This document shows positions 46,428 to 57,200 of a stretch of DNA of 64,000 nucleotides, piece after piece. Origin of the DNA: PoT sp049331405 (GTDB taxonomy: Bacteria; Planctomycetota; Planctomycetia; Isosphaerales; Isosphaeraceae); assembly GCF_049331405.1 (NCBI RefSeq), contig NZ_CP186274.1, positions 9,300,001-9,364,000 of the forward strand, in the 5' to 3' direction. The notes under the pieces are model-generated. The model was not told the origin of the DNA. It saw only the letters and a list, made by a program, of their open reading frames with translations, and did not search any database. The stretch's first letter is position 1. Every line of letters starts with the position of its first letter. Both the position numbers and the translations under genes were made by a program.

Positions 46428-46985
46428 TTATTCCACCCGGGGAAGCGTCACGCCTGTCTGGTGCATGTACTTGCCCTTGCGATCGGCGTAGGAGACCTCG
46501 CAAGGTGACTCGCCCTTGAGGAAGAGGAACTGGCAGGCGCCCTCGCCCGCGTAGATCTTGGCGGGGAGCGGGGTGGTGTTGGAGAACTCCAGCGTCACCG
46601 TGCCCTCCCATTCCGGCTCCAGCGGAGTGACGTTGACGATGATGCCGCAACGCGCGTACGTGCTCTTGCCGACGCAGATGACCAGCACGTCGCGGGGGAT
46701 GCGGAACCGCTCGACGGTCTCGGCCAGGGCGAACGAGTTGGGCGGGATGATGACCGAGTCGCTGACCGTGCGCTCGACGAAGCTATCCCGGCTGAAGTTC
46801 TTGGGGTCGACCACGGCCGAGTCGACGTTGTGGAAGATCCGGAAGGTGTTCCCCACCCGCGCATCGTAGCCGTACGACGACAGCCCGAAAGAGATCACGC
46901 CGTTGCGAGACTCGCGCTCGACGAACGGCTCGATCATCCCCTGTTCCGTCGCCATCCTGCGAATCCAGTGATCCGGAAGAATCAT
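46428..46985 (-). CDS. dcd: dCTP deaminase
   Basis: 185 residues from ATG 46985. Conserved blocks: ILPDHWIRRMA, ISFGLSSYGYDARVG, IIPPNSFALAETVE, VGKSTYARCGIIVNVTPLEP followed by EWEGTVTLEFSNTTPLPAKI, and YADRKGKYMHQTGVTLPRV at the C-terminus. The enzyme converts dCTP to dUTP for thymidylate synthesis. The start is the usual MIL; the open frame upstream lacks family sequence. Complete and presumably housekeeping. Confidence 0.96.
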   Translation of the reverse strand: MILPDHWIRRMATEQGMIEPFVERESRNGVISFGLSSYGYDARVGNTFRIFHNVDSAVVDPKNFSRDSFVERTVSDSVIIPPNSFALAETVERFRIPRDVLVICVGKSTYARCGIIVNVTPLEPEWEGTVTLEFSNTTPLPAKIYAGEGACQFLFLKGESPCEVSYADRKGKYMHQTGVTLPRVE

Positions 46986-47056
46986 CGCCAGGCCCTCGGT
47001 TCCGTGTGCCGACACGGAGCCATCGAATCGGTTTCCGCCGCTTCGGTCAAGCGCAA

Positions 47057-47096
47057 ACGGGCCCCCCGACGGCGCGAAAATGCGTCGGGGGCCCGT
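47057..47096 (-). terminator. stem-loop at the end of the seven-gene operon
   Basis: ACGGGCCCCCCGACG (47057-47071) pairs with CGTCGGGGGCCCGT (47083-47096) around a loop containing GCGAAAAT. The only mismatch is C6 against G5, which again would be resolved by one base in a G/C run. On the minus strand TTTG follows the stem. It lies between the operon and dcd. Confidence 0.65.
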
Positions 47097-47173
47097 CAAT
47101 CGATGCCTCGCGAGGAATTCCTACCTGATGGCCTGTTCGCGACGGATTTCACGCATCGAGGCCGCATCTTCGA

Positions 47174-48352
47174 TCACCAGTCGCCCACGCTGCCGTCGCG
47201 GTAGAACGAGCGACGGAGGACTTCCTGTTCAAATGGGTGCTTCTTGATCTCTTCCTCGTCGAGCTCGACGCCGAGGCCGGGGAGCTGGTTCGGCCGGACG
47301 ATCTGGCCCTTCGGCTCGACGGTGAAGCCCTCGCGGACGACGTCCTGGCGATAGGGGACGTCGTTGTGGACGGTCTCGCAGATGATGTACGAGGGCGTGG
47401 CGAAGCCGAACTCGATCGAGGCGGCCGTGCTCACGGGGCCTTGCGGGTTGTGCGGGGCCATCGAGACGCGATAGGCCTCGGCCATCGCCGCGATCCGGCG
47501 GGCCTCGGTCAGGCCGCCGCAGTGGGTGATATCCGGCTGGAGGACGCTGCACGCCCTCTGCTCTAAAAGGTCGCGGAAGGCGTGCTGCGAGATGAGCCGC
47601 TCGCCGGTGGCGATCGGGGTCGAGACGGCGCGCTGGATCAGGGCGATGTCCTGGATCGTCTCGGGCCAGCAGGGTTCCTCGAAGAAGTAGAGGCCGTAGG
47701 GCTCGAGGGCCTGGGCGAACCGCATGCCCATCCGGGGCGAGGGGCGGGCGTGGCAATCGACCATGATGTCGATGTCGTCACCCACGGCGTCGCGCATCGC
47801 CTTGACGCAGGCCTCGGCGTAGCGGATCGGGCGGAGGCCTTCCAGGGGCATGGTCTCGGGGACGGCCATCGACTTGAACGCGGTGTAGCCTTGCGCGACG
47901 GCCTCCTGCGCGAGCTCGCCGAAGCGGCGGGCGTCGGCGGGGTCCGTCTGATAGAAGTCCTCCATCCGGCCGCCGCCGAGGTGGCAGTAGAGCCGGATGT
48001 AGTCGCGGACGGGCCCGCCCCAGAGTTTGTGGCAGGGGACGCCGTGGATCTTGCCGAGGATGTCCCACAAGGCCAGGTCGATCCCGCTGATCGCCGTCCC
48101 CCTGACGATGCCGTTACCGTGCCAGAAGTGCTGGCGGTACATCATCTGCCAGAGGTACTCGATCCGGCGGGGATCCTCGCCGATGAGGAGCTGGGCGATG
48201 TCCTCGATCGCGCCGACCACCGCGCGGGTGTGCCACTCGAGCGTCGCCTCGCCCCATCCGTAGAGTCCCGCCTGGTCGGTCACGACCTTGACGAAGATCC
48301 AGTTGCGCATCCGGGCGTGGCAGACCAGGGTTTCGATCTTCGTGATCTTCAT
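47174..48352 (-). CDS. mandelate racemase/muconate lactonizing enzyme family, galactonate-dehydratase-like
   Basis: 392 residues from ATG 48352. Enolase-superfamily barrel with metal ligands D199 and H201 (IMVDCHARP), E225 (YFFEEP), E251 (ATGERL) and H301 (MAPHNPQGP). Each sits exactly 16 positions after the residues I recall for E. coli D-galactonate dehydratase (D183, H185, E209, E235, H285). It should dehydrate an acid sugar to a 2-keto-3-deoxy acid; the precise substrate is not fixed by sequence. Last gene of the operon starting at 57515. Confidence 0.9.
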   Translation of the reverse strand: MKITKIETLVCHARMRNWIFVKVVTDQAGLYGWGEATLEWHTRAVVGAIEDIAQLLIGEDPRRIEYLWQMMYRQHFWHGNGIVRGTAISGIDLALWDILGKIHGVPCHKLWGGPVRDYIRLYCHLGGGRMEDFYQTDPADARRFGELAQEAVAQGYTAFKSMAVPETMPLEGLRPIRYAEACVKAMRDAVGDDIDIMVDCHARPSPRMGMRFAQALEPYGLYFFEEPCWPETIQDIALIQRAVSTPIATGERLISQHAFRDLLEQRACSVLQPDITHCGGLTEARRIAAMAEAYRVSMAPHNPQGPVSTAASIEFGFATPSYIICETVHNDVPYRQDVVREGFTVEPKGQIVRPNQLPGLGVELDEEEIKKHPFEQEVLRRSFYRDGSVGDW

Positions 48353-48399
48353 CGTTCGTGTCTCGGATCAAGTCGAATCGGATGGGGCGGCCGCGACGG

Positions 48400-49722
48400 T
48401 CAGAGGCCCGCGCTCAGGATGTCCTCGGTGATCTCCAGCGTCAGGTCGATGTCGGCCTCGGTGTGCGCGGTGGAGATGCTCCCTTGCTTCGTGGGGAGCG
48501 GAAAATGATACACGCCACGGTCGACGAGTGCACGGCGATAGCGGCCGTCGAAGTCCATGTCGTGATGCTGGGCGAGGTCGTACCAGTTGAGCGGGCCATG
48601 ATCCATGAAGTAGGCGCAGAAGGCCGATCCCTGGCGCGCGACCGTCGCCTTGATACCGTGGCTGGCGAAGGCCTTCTCGAGCCCCGCCTGCATCCGAGCC
48701 CCGAGGGCCTCGAGCCTCGGATAGATCGTGTCCTTCTCGCGGAGGAGGATCTCCATCGTGGCGATCGCCGCCGCGATCGTGACCGGGTGGCCGTTGTACG
48801 TCCCGGCGATCAGGACGCGTTTGGAAGGATCGGGATGGTCGAAGTAGTCGAGCAACTCGGCCTTGCCGCCGATCGCGCCGAGGGGATATCCATTGGCGAT
48901 CGCCTTGCCGAAGGTGGCGAGGTCGGGCCTGACGCCGGCAATCGACTGATAGCCCCCGAGGGCGTGGCGGAAGCCGGTCTTCACCTCGTCGAAGACGAGC
49001 ACGACGCCGTGCTTGTCGCAGAGGGCCCGGAGCCCTTCGAGGAAGCCGGGGCGGGGCTTGACGATGCCGATGTTCTGCAGGATCGGCTCGGTGATGAGGC
49101 AGGCTACCGGGTAATTCTCGAAGACCCAGGCGACCGCCTCGAGGTCGTTGTACTCGACGACGTGGACCCTCGACTGCACCTGCTCGGGGATCCCGGCCGT
49201 GAGGGGCTTCCAGGGATACTCGCCCCCCGAGACCTTCGGCCCGAGGGCTTCGAGCGGGGTCATGACGTTGCAGGCGACCTCGTCATGCCAGCCGTTGTAG
49301 CCCCCTTGCATCACGACGATGTGGTCGCGGCCGGTATACGCCCTCGAGAGCCGCAGGGCGTGGTAGGTCGCCTCCGAGCCGGTCGTCGTGATCTGCACCT
49401 TATCCAGCGTCGGCACACACTCGCAGAGCAGCTCGGCCGCGCGGCCTTCCCAGGGGGTCGTCCCCGAGCCCATCAGCGTCCAGCCGTCGGCGATCGACTT
49501 CTTCACAGCCTCCTCGACCTCGGGGGCTCCGTGGCCGAGAAGGTAGGGGGCGAAGCCGGCGTGGTAGTCGATGTAGCGGTTGCCGTCGAGGTCCCAGACG
49601 TACGCCCCCGACCCTTTGACGAACGCGATCTCGGGCTCGACCCGGCGATTGAGCGAGACCATCCCCCCGGGGATGAAGCGGCGGTTACGGGCGAACAACT
49701 CTTTCGATTGCGAATGATTCAT
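48400..49722 (-). CDS. class III aminotransferase, glutamate-1-semialdehyde-aminomutase-like (first copy)
   Basis: 440 residues from ATG 49722 (GAGG ten bases upstream). PLP-binding lysine K273 in TFGKAIANGYP, the FDEV aspartate D245, TGSEATYHALRL for phosphate binding, and GYNGWHDEV. The fold is the HemL-type subgroup, but the context is catabolic and not tetrapyrrole, so it probably moves an amino group on or off an aminated sugar or other small acid. 47 bases separate it from the dehydratase gene. Confidence 0.9.
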   Translation of the reverse strand: MNHSQSKELFARNRRFIPGGMVSLNRRVEPEIAFVKGSGAYVWDLDGNRYIDYHAGFAPYLLGHGAPEVEEAVKKSIADGWTLMGSGTTPWEGRAAELLCECVPTLDKVQITTTGSEATYHALRLSRAYTGRDHIVVMQGGYNGWHDEVACNVMTPLEALGPKVSGGEYPWKPLTAGIPEQVQSRVHVVEYNDLEAVAWVFENYPVACLITEPILQNIGIVKPRPGFLEGLRALCDKHGVVLVFDEVKTGFRHALGGYQSIAGVRPDLATFGKAIANGYPLGAIGGKAELLDYFDHPDPSKRVLIAGTYNGHPVTIAAAIATMEILLREKDTIYPRLEALGARMQAGLEKAFASHGIKATVARQGSAFCAYFMDHGPLNWYDLAQHHDMDFDGRYRRALVDRGVYHFPLPTKQGSISTAHTEADIDLTLEITEDILSAGL

Positions 49723-49786
49723 GCGAGACCTCGACGCTCCACCCAGACTCATTTTTGCAAAAGTGCTTCTGCCTGCATCTTCAACG

Positions 49787-51226
49787 TCAGACCCATTCCT
49801 GGATCTGATCGCCGATCGCCTCGGTGAGCTTTTCCAGGCTGCCGGCGGCGAGGATCGCGATGATTTCCTGGTAGATCGCCTTGCCGTACGTCGGCGCCGT
49901 GGGGAGATACCCGGGGCGCCAGTCGTCGATCAGGCTCATGACGACGATCGGCGTCGCGGGGAACCGCTTGCGCAGCTCGACTTGGAGGTACTGGTAATGC
50001 TCGCCGCCGATGGCCACCCAGAAGGCGTCGCCGGTCTTCCAGACCCGGACGAGGAACGGGTAATCCGGGCCCGGCGGGAGGTCGGTGAAGCGGGTGAGCT
50101 GACGATCCATCCGCTCGACCATCGCCCGGCACTTGGCCGCGTGGGCCTCGTCCCCCTTGCCGATCGCCTCTTGCAGCTCGCCCAGCCAACGATCGCGCTG
50201 GCGGTTCGAGGATTCGACCGTCGGCAGGTCGGGGCGATAGGGGAGCGGGACGATCCAGCCTTGCCTTTTCCACGAGGCCAGGTCCAGCTTCCTCGCCTCG
50301 TCGAGGTCGACGTGGTGCCAGGGGCCGAGCACCGCGCCCGACTCGACCGGCCCCGCGAAGGCGAAGCGGGTCAGCGGCGGCGGCAGGCTCTCCAGTGTCG
50401 AGAGCGCGGCGTATCCGAGTTGCCGACCGTTGCGGTCGGCGATCGCCGGATCCCCCACGAACCCCTCGCGAGGCCCGAGGTCGCCCGAGGCCCCTTGCAG
50501 GAAGACGCAGGGGGCTCCGGTCGCCTGCTCGACGACTTCGCGCGTCGCGCCGGGGAAGTCGGGGCTGATGAGCGTGTTCTGCCAGGCGAGGGTCGTCGGG
50601 TGGCAGGCGTAATTGACGAACGTCGCCAGCAGGCGGCCGTCCTCGGCGGTCACTCGGGCGACAACCACCGTGTCGTCGGAGAAGGCCCCGGGGTTGAACC
50701 CGCAGACGAAACGCCCGCTGACCTCGTCGAAGTAGTCGCGATGAGCCGCCAGGTTGCAATGCCCCGAGCCGTACGTGAACACGGCCGGCTGGGCACCCGC
50801 CTTCGCCTCGGCGATCAGGCCGACGATGGTCTCGGCCATGGTGTCGAGGTAGGGGGCGATCTGGTCGCCGCCGGGGAGGGTTACGCGATCGGGGTCCAGC
50901 AGGCCGGCGCCGTGCGTGTGGGAGAAGGCGACCATCAGGCGATCGCGCTCCAGGCCGGCGCGGGACGCGATGTGGTCGAGCAGCTCGGCGTTGGCCCGGC
51001 CCCAGAAGACGCAGTGGTCGATCGCGACGAGGGCGAGGCCGTCCTCGGGATTGTCGCGGGGTCCGATCCAGGTGGCCGTGGCGCGGAGCGGGCGATGGAC
51101 GCCGGTCGAGACGTCGTGCGCGGCGGCCCCCCACATCCGATGGTACATGCCGACCGGAGGCGTGATGTCGCCTTGCGCCAGGCCGAAGCTGTTGAGCCCT
51201 TGAGGTGTCTCGACGACGTCAGGCAT
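49787..51226 (-). CDS. neutral/alkaline ceramidase-like hydrolase
   Basis: 479 residues from ATG 51226. Opens with GLAQGDITPPVGMYHRMWGA, typical of the neutral non-lysosomal ceramidase N-terminal domain. Zinc-ligand candidates are in AFSHTHGAG and NYACHPTTL. FLQGASGDLGPREG and the C-terminal FWVAIGGEHYQYLQVEL are conserved in bacterial homologues. No signal peptide, so a cytoplasmic amidase-like role on a non-lipid substrate is possible. Its start overlaps the stop of the transporter gene by eight bases. Confidence 0.82.
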   Translation of the reverse strand: MPDVVETPQGLNSFGLAQGDITPPVGMYHRMWGAAAHDVSTGVHRPLRATATWIGPRDNPEDGLALVAIDHCVFWGRANAELLDHIASRAGLERDRLMVAFSHTHGAGLLDPDRVTLPGGDQIAPYLDTMAETIVGLIAEAKAGAQPAVFTYGSGHCNLAAHRDYFDEVSGRFVCGFNPGAFSDDTVVVARVTAEDGRLLATFVNYACHPTTLAWQNTLISPDFPGATREVVEQATGAPCVFLQGASGDLGPREGFVGDPAIADRNGRQLGYAALSTLESLPPPLTRFAFAGPVESGAVLGPWHHVDLDEARKLDLASWKRQGWIVPLPYRPDLPTVESSNRQRDRWLGELQEAIGKGDEAHAAKCRAMVERMDRQLTRFTDLPPGPDYPFLVRVWKTGDAFWVAIGGEHYQYLQVELRKRFPATPIVVMSLIDDWRPGYLPTAPTYGKAIYQEIIAILAAGSLEKLTEAIGDQIQEWV

Positions 51227-52589
51227 GTTCTCTCGCCGGTTGGGTAAGGGGACGGTCGGCATCGAACGCGACCCAGCACAGGGCCGCCGCCGCGTGCGTC
51301 GCGGCGAAGACGGCGACCACGGCACTCCAGGAGCCCGTCCGGGCGAGGAGCCAGGGGGCGATCGTCGGGAAGACGATCGAGCCGATCGCCCCCGACGTGT
51401 TCATCAGGCTGAAGACCTGGCGCGTCTCTCGCCCGCCCAGGTCGATGGTCAGAGCATAAGCGCAGGGCCCGGCCAGCGCCGCCGCGAAGGCGCCGAGGCT
51501 GAAGATCAGGACCGAGAGGAGCGGGTTCGACACGTACGAGGCCAGGACGATGCAGAACATGCAGCCGATCATGCTGGCCACGGCGATCCCTTGCCTGGCC
51601 AGGCGGAGGCTACCGCTCCTGGCCAGCACGTAGTCCGACAGGTAGCCCCCGGTCAGGCTGCCGGCCATCGTCGCCAGGTGCGGGAGGCTCGACAGCATGC
51701 CCGATTGCTGCACGTCGACGCCCCGCGTCTCCTGCAGGAAGGTCGGGAACCAACTCATATAAAACATCGAACCGAGGGCCCGGAAGAACTGCTGCGCGGC
51801 CAGGCCTAGCACGGCGCGTTGCTTCAGGATCGCCCAGGACATCGACCGGCCGTCACCCTTGGAGGGCGTCGCGGCGACCGAGGTCGACTCCACGAGCTTC
51901 CGCTCGGCCTCATTGACCCCGGGATGATCCCCGGGCGTCTCGCGGAAATAGCCGAAGAAGATGATCGACCAGAGGATCCCGGGGACGGCGTAGATGAGGA
52001 ACATCCATTGCCAGGAGACGAGGCCAAGCATCATCCCCGAGAGCGCGGCCCCGACGGCGCCCCCGACCCCCATGAAACTGGCGAGGACTCCGCTCATCGA
52101 CGCCCGCTTCGACGCCGGGAACCAGCGCCCGATCACGGCCGTCGCCGCCGGGAAAATCCCGGCCTCGGCCCCGCCCATCGCCAGCCTCGCCGGCAGGAGC
52201 ACGAGCATCCCGGTCGCGAGGCCGCAGGCCGCGGTGGCCAGGGACCAGGCGACCGAGAAGAAGGGGATGGCCAGCCTCGATCCCCAGCGCCGGTCGACCA
52301 TCGCGCCGGGGAACTGGAAGAGGGCATAGGTGATGAAGAAGGCGCTCATCGCCCAGCCCATCTGCGTCTTGCTGATCCCGAGCTCGTTGCGGATCAGGCT
52401 GTCCGCCACGCTGATGCTGCCGCGGTCGATGTAGGCGATCATCGTCGCGACGCAGAGCCAGCCCAGCACGACGTAACGCACCCGGGTCGGACGCTCGATG
52501 GGATCCGAGAAATCCGGGAGCGAATCGGCCGGTGCGGAGATCGCTCCGGGGTGCGTAGGCTCTCCAACCGCTCCCGTATTCGGGCTCAT
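51219..52589 (-). CDS. MFS transporter, anion:cation symporter (hexuronate/tartrate-like) type
   Basis: 456 residues from ATG 52589. Twelve membrane helices are expected; typical marks are YVVLGWLCVATMIAYIDRGS (helix 1), GAMVDRRWGSRLAIPFFSVAW (loop 2-3 MFS motif), and FFRALGSMFYMSWFPTFLQE in the second half. The subfamily carries organic anions such as hexuronates, galactonate, phthalate or tartrate. With the dehydratase it supports uptake of an acid sugar by the operon. Confidence 0.9.
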   Translation of the reverse strand: MSPNTGAVGEPTHPGAISAPADSLPDFSDPIERPTRVRYVVLGWLCVATMIAYIDRGSISVADSLIRNELGISKTQMGWAMSAFFITYALFQFPGAMVDRRWGSRLAIPFFSVAWSLATAACGLATGMLVLLPARLAMGGAEAGIFPAATAVIGRWFPASKRASMSGVLASFMGVGGAVGAALSGMMLGLVSWQWMFLIYAVPGILWSIIFFGYFRETPGDHPGVNEAERKLVESTSVAATPSKGDGRSMSWAILKQRAVLGLAAQQFFRALGSMFYMSWFPTFLQETRGVDVQQSGMLSSLPHLATMAGSLTGGYLSDYVLARSGSLRLARQGIAVASMIGCMFCIVLASYVSNPLLSVLIFSLGAFAAALAGPCAYALTIDLGGRETRQVFSLMNTSGAIGSIVFPTIAPWLLARTGSWSAVVAVFAATHAAAALCWVAFDADRPLTQPAREHA

Positions 52590-52681
52590 CGTCGAGTCCT
52601 CAGAAACGTGTGTTGGAGAGCCGAGGCGGAACCTCGGGATTGACAAAGTTTACCAATATGCTGAACCATCGAGGCCTGTCG

Positions 52682-54163
52682 TCAGGCGAGGATCGCCCGT
52701 ATCGGCTGGCCGTGGTCGATGTCGAGGCGCTTGCGGCCTGGGATCTCGAGCTTGCGGGTGTCGAGCCCCATCAGGTGCATGATCGTGGCGTGGACGTCGG
52801 TGACGTAGTGGCGGTCTTCCTCGGCGTGGAACCCGATCTCGTCGGTCGCGCCGTGGACGATCCCCCCCTTGACGCCGCCGCCGGCCATCCAGACCGAGAA
52901 GCCGTAGACGTGGTGGTCGCGGCCGTCGCTCCCCTGCGTGCCCGGGGTCCGGCCGAACTCGGTTCCGAAGACGACGAGCGTCTCATCCAGCAGCCCGCGA
53001 CGCTTCAGGTCCTTGAGCAGGCCCGCGATCGGCCGGTCGATCCGGAGGCAGTTCTGCGAGTGGTTGGCCCGGAGCGCCCCGTGGGCGTCCCAGACCCCGG
53101 CGCCCCCCGCGCCATCCTGGATCTGGATGAACCGGACGCCGCGCTCGACCATCCGCCGGGCCGCGAGGAGTTGCATGCCGAACGGCGACGTGACGGGGTC
53201 GTCGAGGCCGTAGAGGTTCTTGGTCTCGTTGGTCTCGCGGCTGAAATCGAGCACGTCGGGCAGGGACTTCTGCATCCGGAAGGCCAGCTCGTACGCCTTG
53301 ATCCGCGCCGCGAGGGCCGGGTCGTCGGGGTACTCGACCGACCGGAGCCGGTCGAGCTTGTTGACCAGGGCGAAGCCCAGCCGCTGCTCGGCCTCGGCGA
53401 CTTCCAGTTCGGGCCGGCCGTACTCGAGCGGATTGGCCGGGTCCACCTTCACGGGCACGGCGTCGTGCGCCGGGCCTAGGTAGTGGCCGTCCTTCTTGTT
53501 CCAGTACTCGCGGGCACCCATCGAGATATACTGCGGCAAGTTGTCATTGAGCGAGCCGAGGCCGTAGTGGACCCAGGCGCCCAGGTTGGGGAACTCGCCG
53601 TCGAGCATGTGCCGGCCGGAGTGGAACTGGGTCTGGGCACCGTGGTTGTCGTCGGTCGTGTACATCGACCGGACGATGGCCAGGTCGTCGACGCAGTTGC
53701 CGAGGTGCGGCAGCCAGTCGCTGACCTCGATGCCGCTCTGACCGTACTTCTTGAAGCCGACCTGGAGCGGGTAGAGCTTGTTGCGCTGCTGGCCGTTGGC
53801 GTCGTTGACGACGACGACCCTGGCCAGCGAGAGCTTCTTGGGGTCCTGCGTCCCCTTGTACGGGGTCTCGGCGATGGACTTGCCGCCGTACTTGTTCAGC
53901 TCGGGCTTGTGGTCGAACGTCTCGAGGTGGCTGACGCCGCCGTTCATGAACAGCCAGATGACCGACTTGGCCTTCGCGGGGAAGTGGGGGAGGCCGTCGG
54001 GGGGCGTCCAGATCCCCTCCGACGAGGCCCGCGCCACGCCGTCGCGATGGAGCATGGCGCCGAGGGCCAGGCCGGTGAAGCCCATGCCCATGTCGCTGAG
54101 GAACGCCCGTCGGTGCATGCCTCGTCCGCCCTGGAGTTGGTCGCGATCGAGATTGTCCGCCAC
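52682..54163 (-). CDS. DUF1501 protein (sulfatase-like fold, exported)
   Basis: 493 residues from a GTG at 54163, chosen because AGGAGG lies five bases upstream; ATG 54118 (MHRRAFLSDMG) is an alternative. The leader is twin-arginine-like (HRRAFLSDMGMGFTGLALGA). Family blocks: SVIWLFMNGGVSHLETFDHK, RSMYTTDDNHGAQTQFHSGR, RFIQIQDGAGGAGVWDAHG, LVVFGTEFGRTPGTQGSDGRDHH. These proteins belong to the alkaline phosphatase/sulfatase superfamily by fold, and in planctomycetes nearly always follow a DUF1549/DUF1553 gene. Biochemical role unproven. Confidence 0.93.
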   Translation of the reverse strand: MADNLDRDQLQGGRGMHRRAFLSDMGMGFTGLALGAMLHRDGVARASSEGIWTPPDGLPHFPAKAKSVIWLFMNGGVSHLETFDHKPELNKYGGKSIAETPYKGTQDPKKLSLARVVVVNDANGQQRNKLYPLQVGFKKYGQSGIEVSDWLPHLGNCVDDLAIVRSMYTTDDNHGAQTQFHSGRHMLDGEFPNLGAWVHYGLGSLNDNLPQYISMGAREYWNKKDGHYLGPAHDAVPVKVDPANPLEYGRPELEVAEAEQRLGFALVNKLDRLRSVEYPDDPALAARIKAYELAFRMQKSLPDVLDFSRETNETKNLYGLDDPVTSPFGMQLLAARRMVERGVRFIQIQDGAGGAGVWDAHGALRANHSQNCLRIDRPIAGLLKDLKRRGLLDETLVVFGTEFGRTPGTQGSDGRDHHVYGFSVWMAGGGVKGGIVHGATDEIGFHAEEDRHYVTDVHATIMHLMGLDTRKLEIPGRKRLDIDHGQPIRAILA

Positions 54164-54234
54164 CTGCCACCTCCTCGCGTCTGCCTGTCCGTTTCGTTCG
54201 CCCGGGGTCGCTTGAGGATCGACCGACGTCTTGC

Positions 54235-57200
54235 TTATCGAATCGTGATGAAGTCGTTGTGATTGAGGAGCGCCTGCACGAGGTCGTCGCGGGCCTTGCG
54301 GGCCGGGTCGGCCTTGCCGCCGGCCTTCAACAGGGCCGTGATCTCGGCCAGGGTCTCCTCGCAGGCGGCCTGCTCGGCGGGGCTGGGCGTGCTGTCCAGG
54401 ATCGCCAGGAAGGCGGCCTTGGTGAACTCGCCGTCGGAGACCTTGCCCAGCCGCTCGTGCAGGCGTTCGCTGATCTTCGCGGCCATCGTCAGCGAGAACT
54501 TGCTGTTGGAGAGGGCCAATGCCTGCACCGGGACGATGCTCTCCGAACGCCTGTAGCACTCGAGCACGCTCGCGTCGTCGAAGACGTTGAGCAACTGATG
54601 ATGCTCGTTGTGCGAGTGCGTGAAGTAGAGGCTCCGCCGGTTCGAGGCCTCGTCGTTCGCGGGGAGCGGCGGGCCTCCCATCCGGGTGTCGAGCATGCCC
54701 GCGAGCTTGAGGAGGCTGTCTCGGACGACCTGGGCCTCCATGCGCACGGGGTTCATCCGCCAGTACCACTTGTTCTCGGGGTCGGCGGCGAGGGTCTTGG
54801 GGTCGGCCCCCTGGCTCGCCGAGGTGCGTTGGTAGGCTTCCGACGTGACGATGAGCCGGTGCAGGTGCTTCATGCTCCAGCCGTGCTCGATCAGCTCGAC
54901 GGCCAGCCAGTCGAGCAGGGCGGCATTCGTCGGGGCCGTCCCCTTGCGGCCGAGGTCGAAGATGGTCGGGACCAGCGGCTTGCCGAAGTGACGCACCCAG
55001 ATATGATTGACCGCCACCCTCGCCGTGAGCGGGTGCCTGGCGTCGGTGATCCAGGCGGCGAGCGCCGAGCGTCGGCCGGTGCTGGTCGTCGGGAACGGCT
55101 TGCCCCTGGACGCCTCGGTCTCGGTGTTAGACTCGACCGTCTTCAACGAGCCTCGAAGCGGCGTGTAGACGTCGGTCGCGGTCTCGAGGTTCTTGCGGGC
55201 GGCGTCGAGGGCCGTCCTCGCCGTGTCGCGCTTGGTGCGCTCGGCATCCTTCTGGGGGGCGGCCGCATTCAGCAAGGCGAGTTCGGCCCGTGCGAGATCC
55301 TCGTCGGCCTTCGCGAGGGCGGCCTGGCGCTCGAGCTTGGCGGCGGTCGTCGCCAGGGCCTTGGCGTCCGGAGCGGGGGCTCCAGGGCGCGGGCGACGTC
55401 GGCGGCGGAGCGGGCTCGGATCGCGTCGGGCTGGGCAAGGGCCGTGGCCAGCGCCTTCTCGGCGACGACCATCCCGGCCTTCGCCTTCTCGACGCCCGAC
55501 GCCAACACGGGCGCACCGGCGGGAGACTCGACCATCGCCACGTTCGGGGCCAGCGGCTTGAGCTCGAAGCCGGAAAACTCGGCCGTCGCCGCGTAGGTGA
55601 TCAGCGAGAGGCCGCCGGGGTTCCTGGCGAACGGCAAGCGATAGGCGATGGCGTGCTCGCCGTTGATCGCGACGTTGACGAGCGTCCCGCGCACCCGGAT
55701 CGTCATCTCATAGGCCTCGCCCAGCCTGACCTGACGACCCTGTGCGGAGTCGGGGGGATAGAGGTAGCCCATCCCTTGTTGGTAGGCCACCTGGAGCTTG
55801 GGCCCGCCGGCGTAGGCGCTCAGGTAGACGAGCACCTCACGATCGCCGACGACGTCGAAGCAGACACCCACCGAGCGCCAGGGGTCGCCGCCGGTCAGGG
55901 TCGTGCGGAGGGTCGCCTGGAAGTCGGCGGGATGATTCTTCTTGGAGCGGAGCACCGAGCGGGACTCGTCGCCGCGCTCCTGCATCATCTTGCCGTCGCG
56001 GTGCGTCCACTGGCCGGCGAGCGTCTCCCAGGTGTCCGGGCGAGCCAGGGCGAAGTCGTCTCGGATCAACGGGGTCGTGTCGACGGAGCCCTCAACCGAC
56101 GCGACAGCGGGGGCCGGCTTCTCGGCCTCGGCCAGCTTCGCGACCGCCTGCGACAGCCCGGCGCGGGCGGTCGCGATCTGCGAGTCGGCCAGGCGGAGGT
56201 GGTCCTCCAGCACGAACGGACGCAGGCCGGGGGAGGCAGCCTCGGCGGGGAGCTTGACCGGCTCGATCTTGAGGTCGCCGAACGAGAGGAGCGCCGGCAG
56301 GCCGGGCTTCAGTGGGCGATCCTTGATCGGCTGGCTCTCATTGCCACGGACGAAGCAGTAGGTCGGGGTGTCGAGGTTGCAGTCGTAAGGGCGCGGGAGG
56401 CCGTCCTTCTCGAAGTCGGTCTCGCCGGGGAGCTGGTCGGTGCGGACCTGATAGGGCTCGAAGAAGGCCCGGAAGCGGTAGTAATCCAGCTGGCTGATCG
56501 GATCGTACTTGTGGTCGTGGCACTTGGCGCAGTTCAAGGTCAGGCCGAGGAAGGCCTTGCCGGTGTGCTCGACGGTGTCTTCGAGCCAGGTGTTCCGGTT
56601 GAACTTGAAGTAGTGGCGGGCGAGGAAGCCCGAGCCCCGGAGCTTGTCGAGGTCATTGGGGTACAGTTCGTCGGCCGCGAGCATCTCGCGGATCATCTGG
56701 TCGTACCCCTTGTCGGAGTTGAGCGACTCGATGATCCAGTCGCGCCAGTGCCAGATGTGCTTCTGGCTGTTCCGCAGGTCGGCCCCGAGGCCCCACCAGT
56801 CGCTGTAACGCCAGACGTCCATCCAGTGCCGGCCCCAGCGCTCGCCGTATTGCTTGCTGGCGAGCAGGCGGTCCACGACCTTCTCATAAGCGTCGGGAGA
56901 GGCGTCGGCCTCGAAGGCCTCGCGCTCGGCGTCGGTCGGCGGCATCCCGACCAGGTCGAGGTAGGCGCGGCGGAGCAGGAGCCCCTTGGGAGACCGCCCT
57001 TGCGGCTTGAGCCCGTGCTTCTGCATGTCGGCGTCGAGGAAGGCGTCGATCGGGTTCCCGACCGATCCCTCGGCGAGCTTGGGGACCTCCGGGCGAACCG
57101 GCTTGCGGAAGGCCCAGTGGTCGCGCGGGTCGGCCTCCGGCTTCTCGTCGGAGGGGGCGTCGGCCCCTTGCTCGATCCAGCGGCTGATGAGCGCGACCTC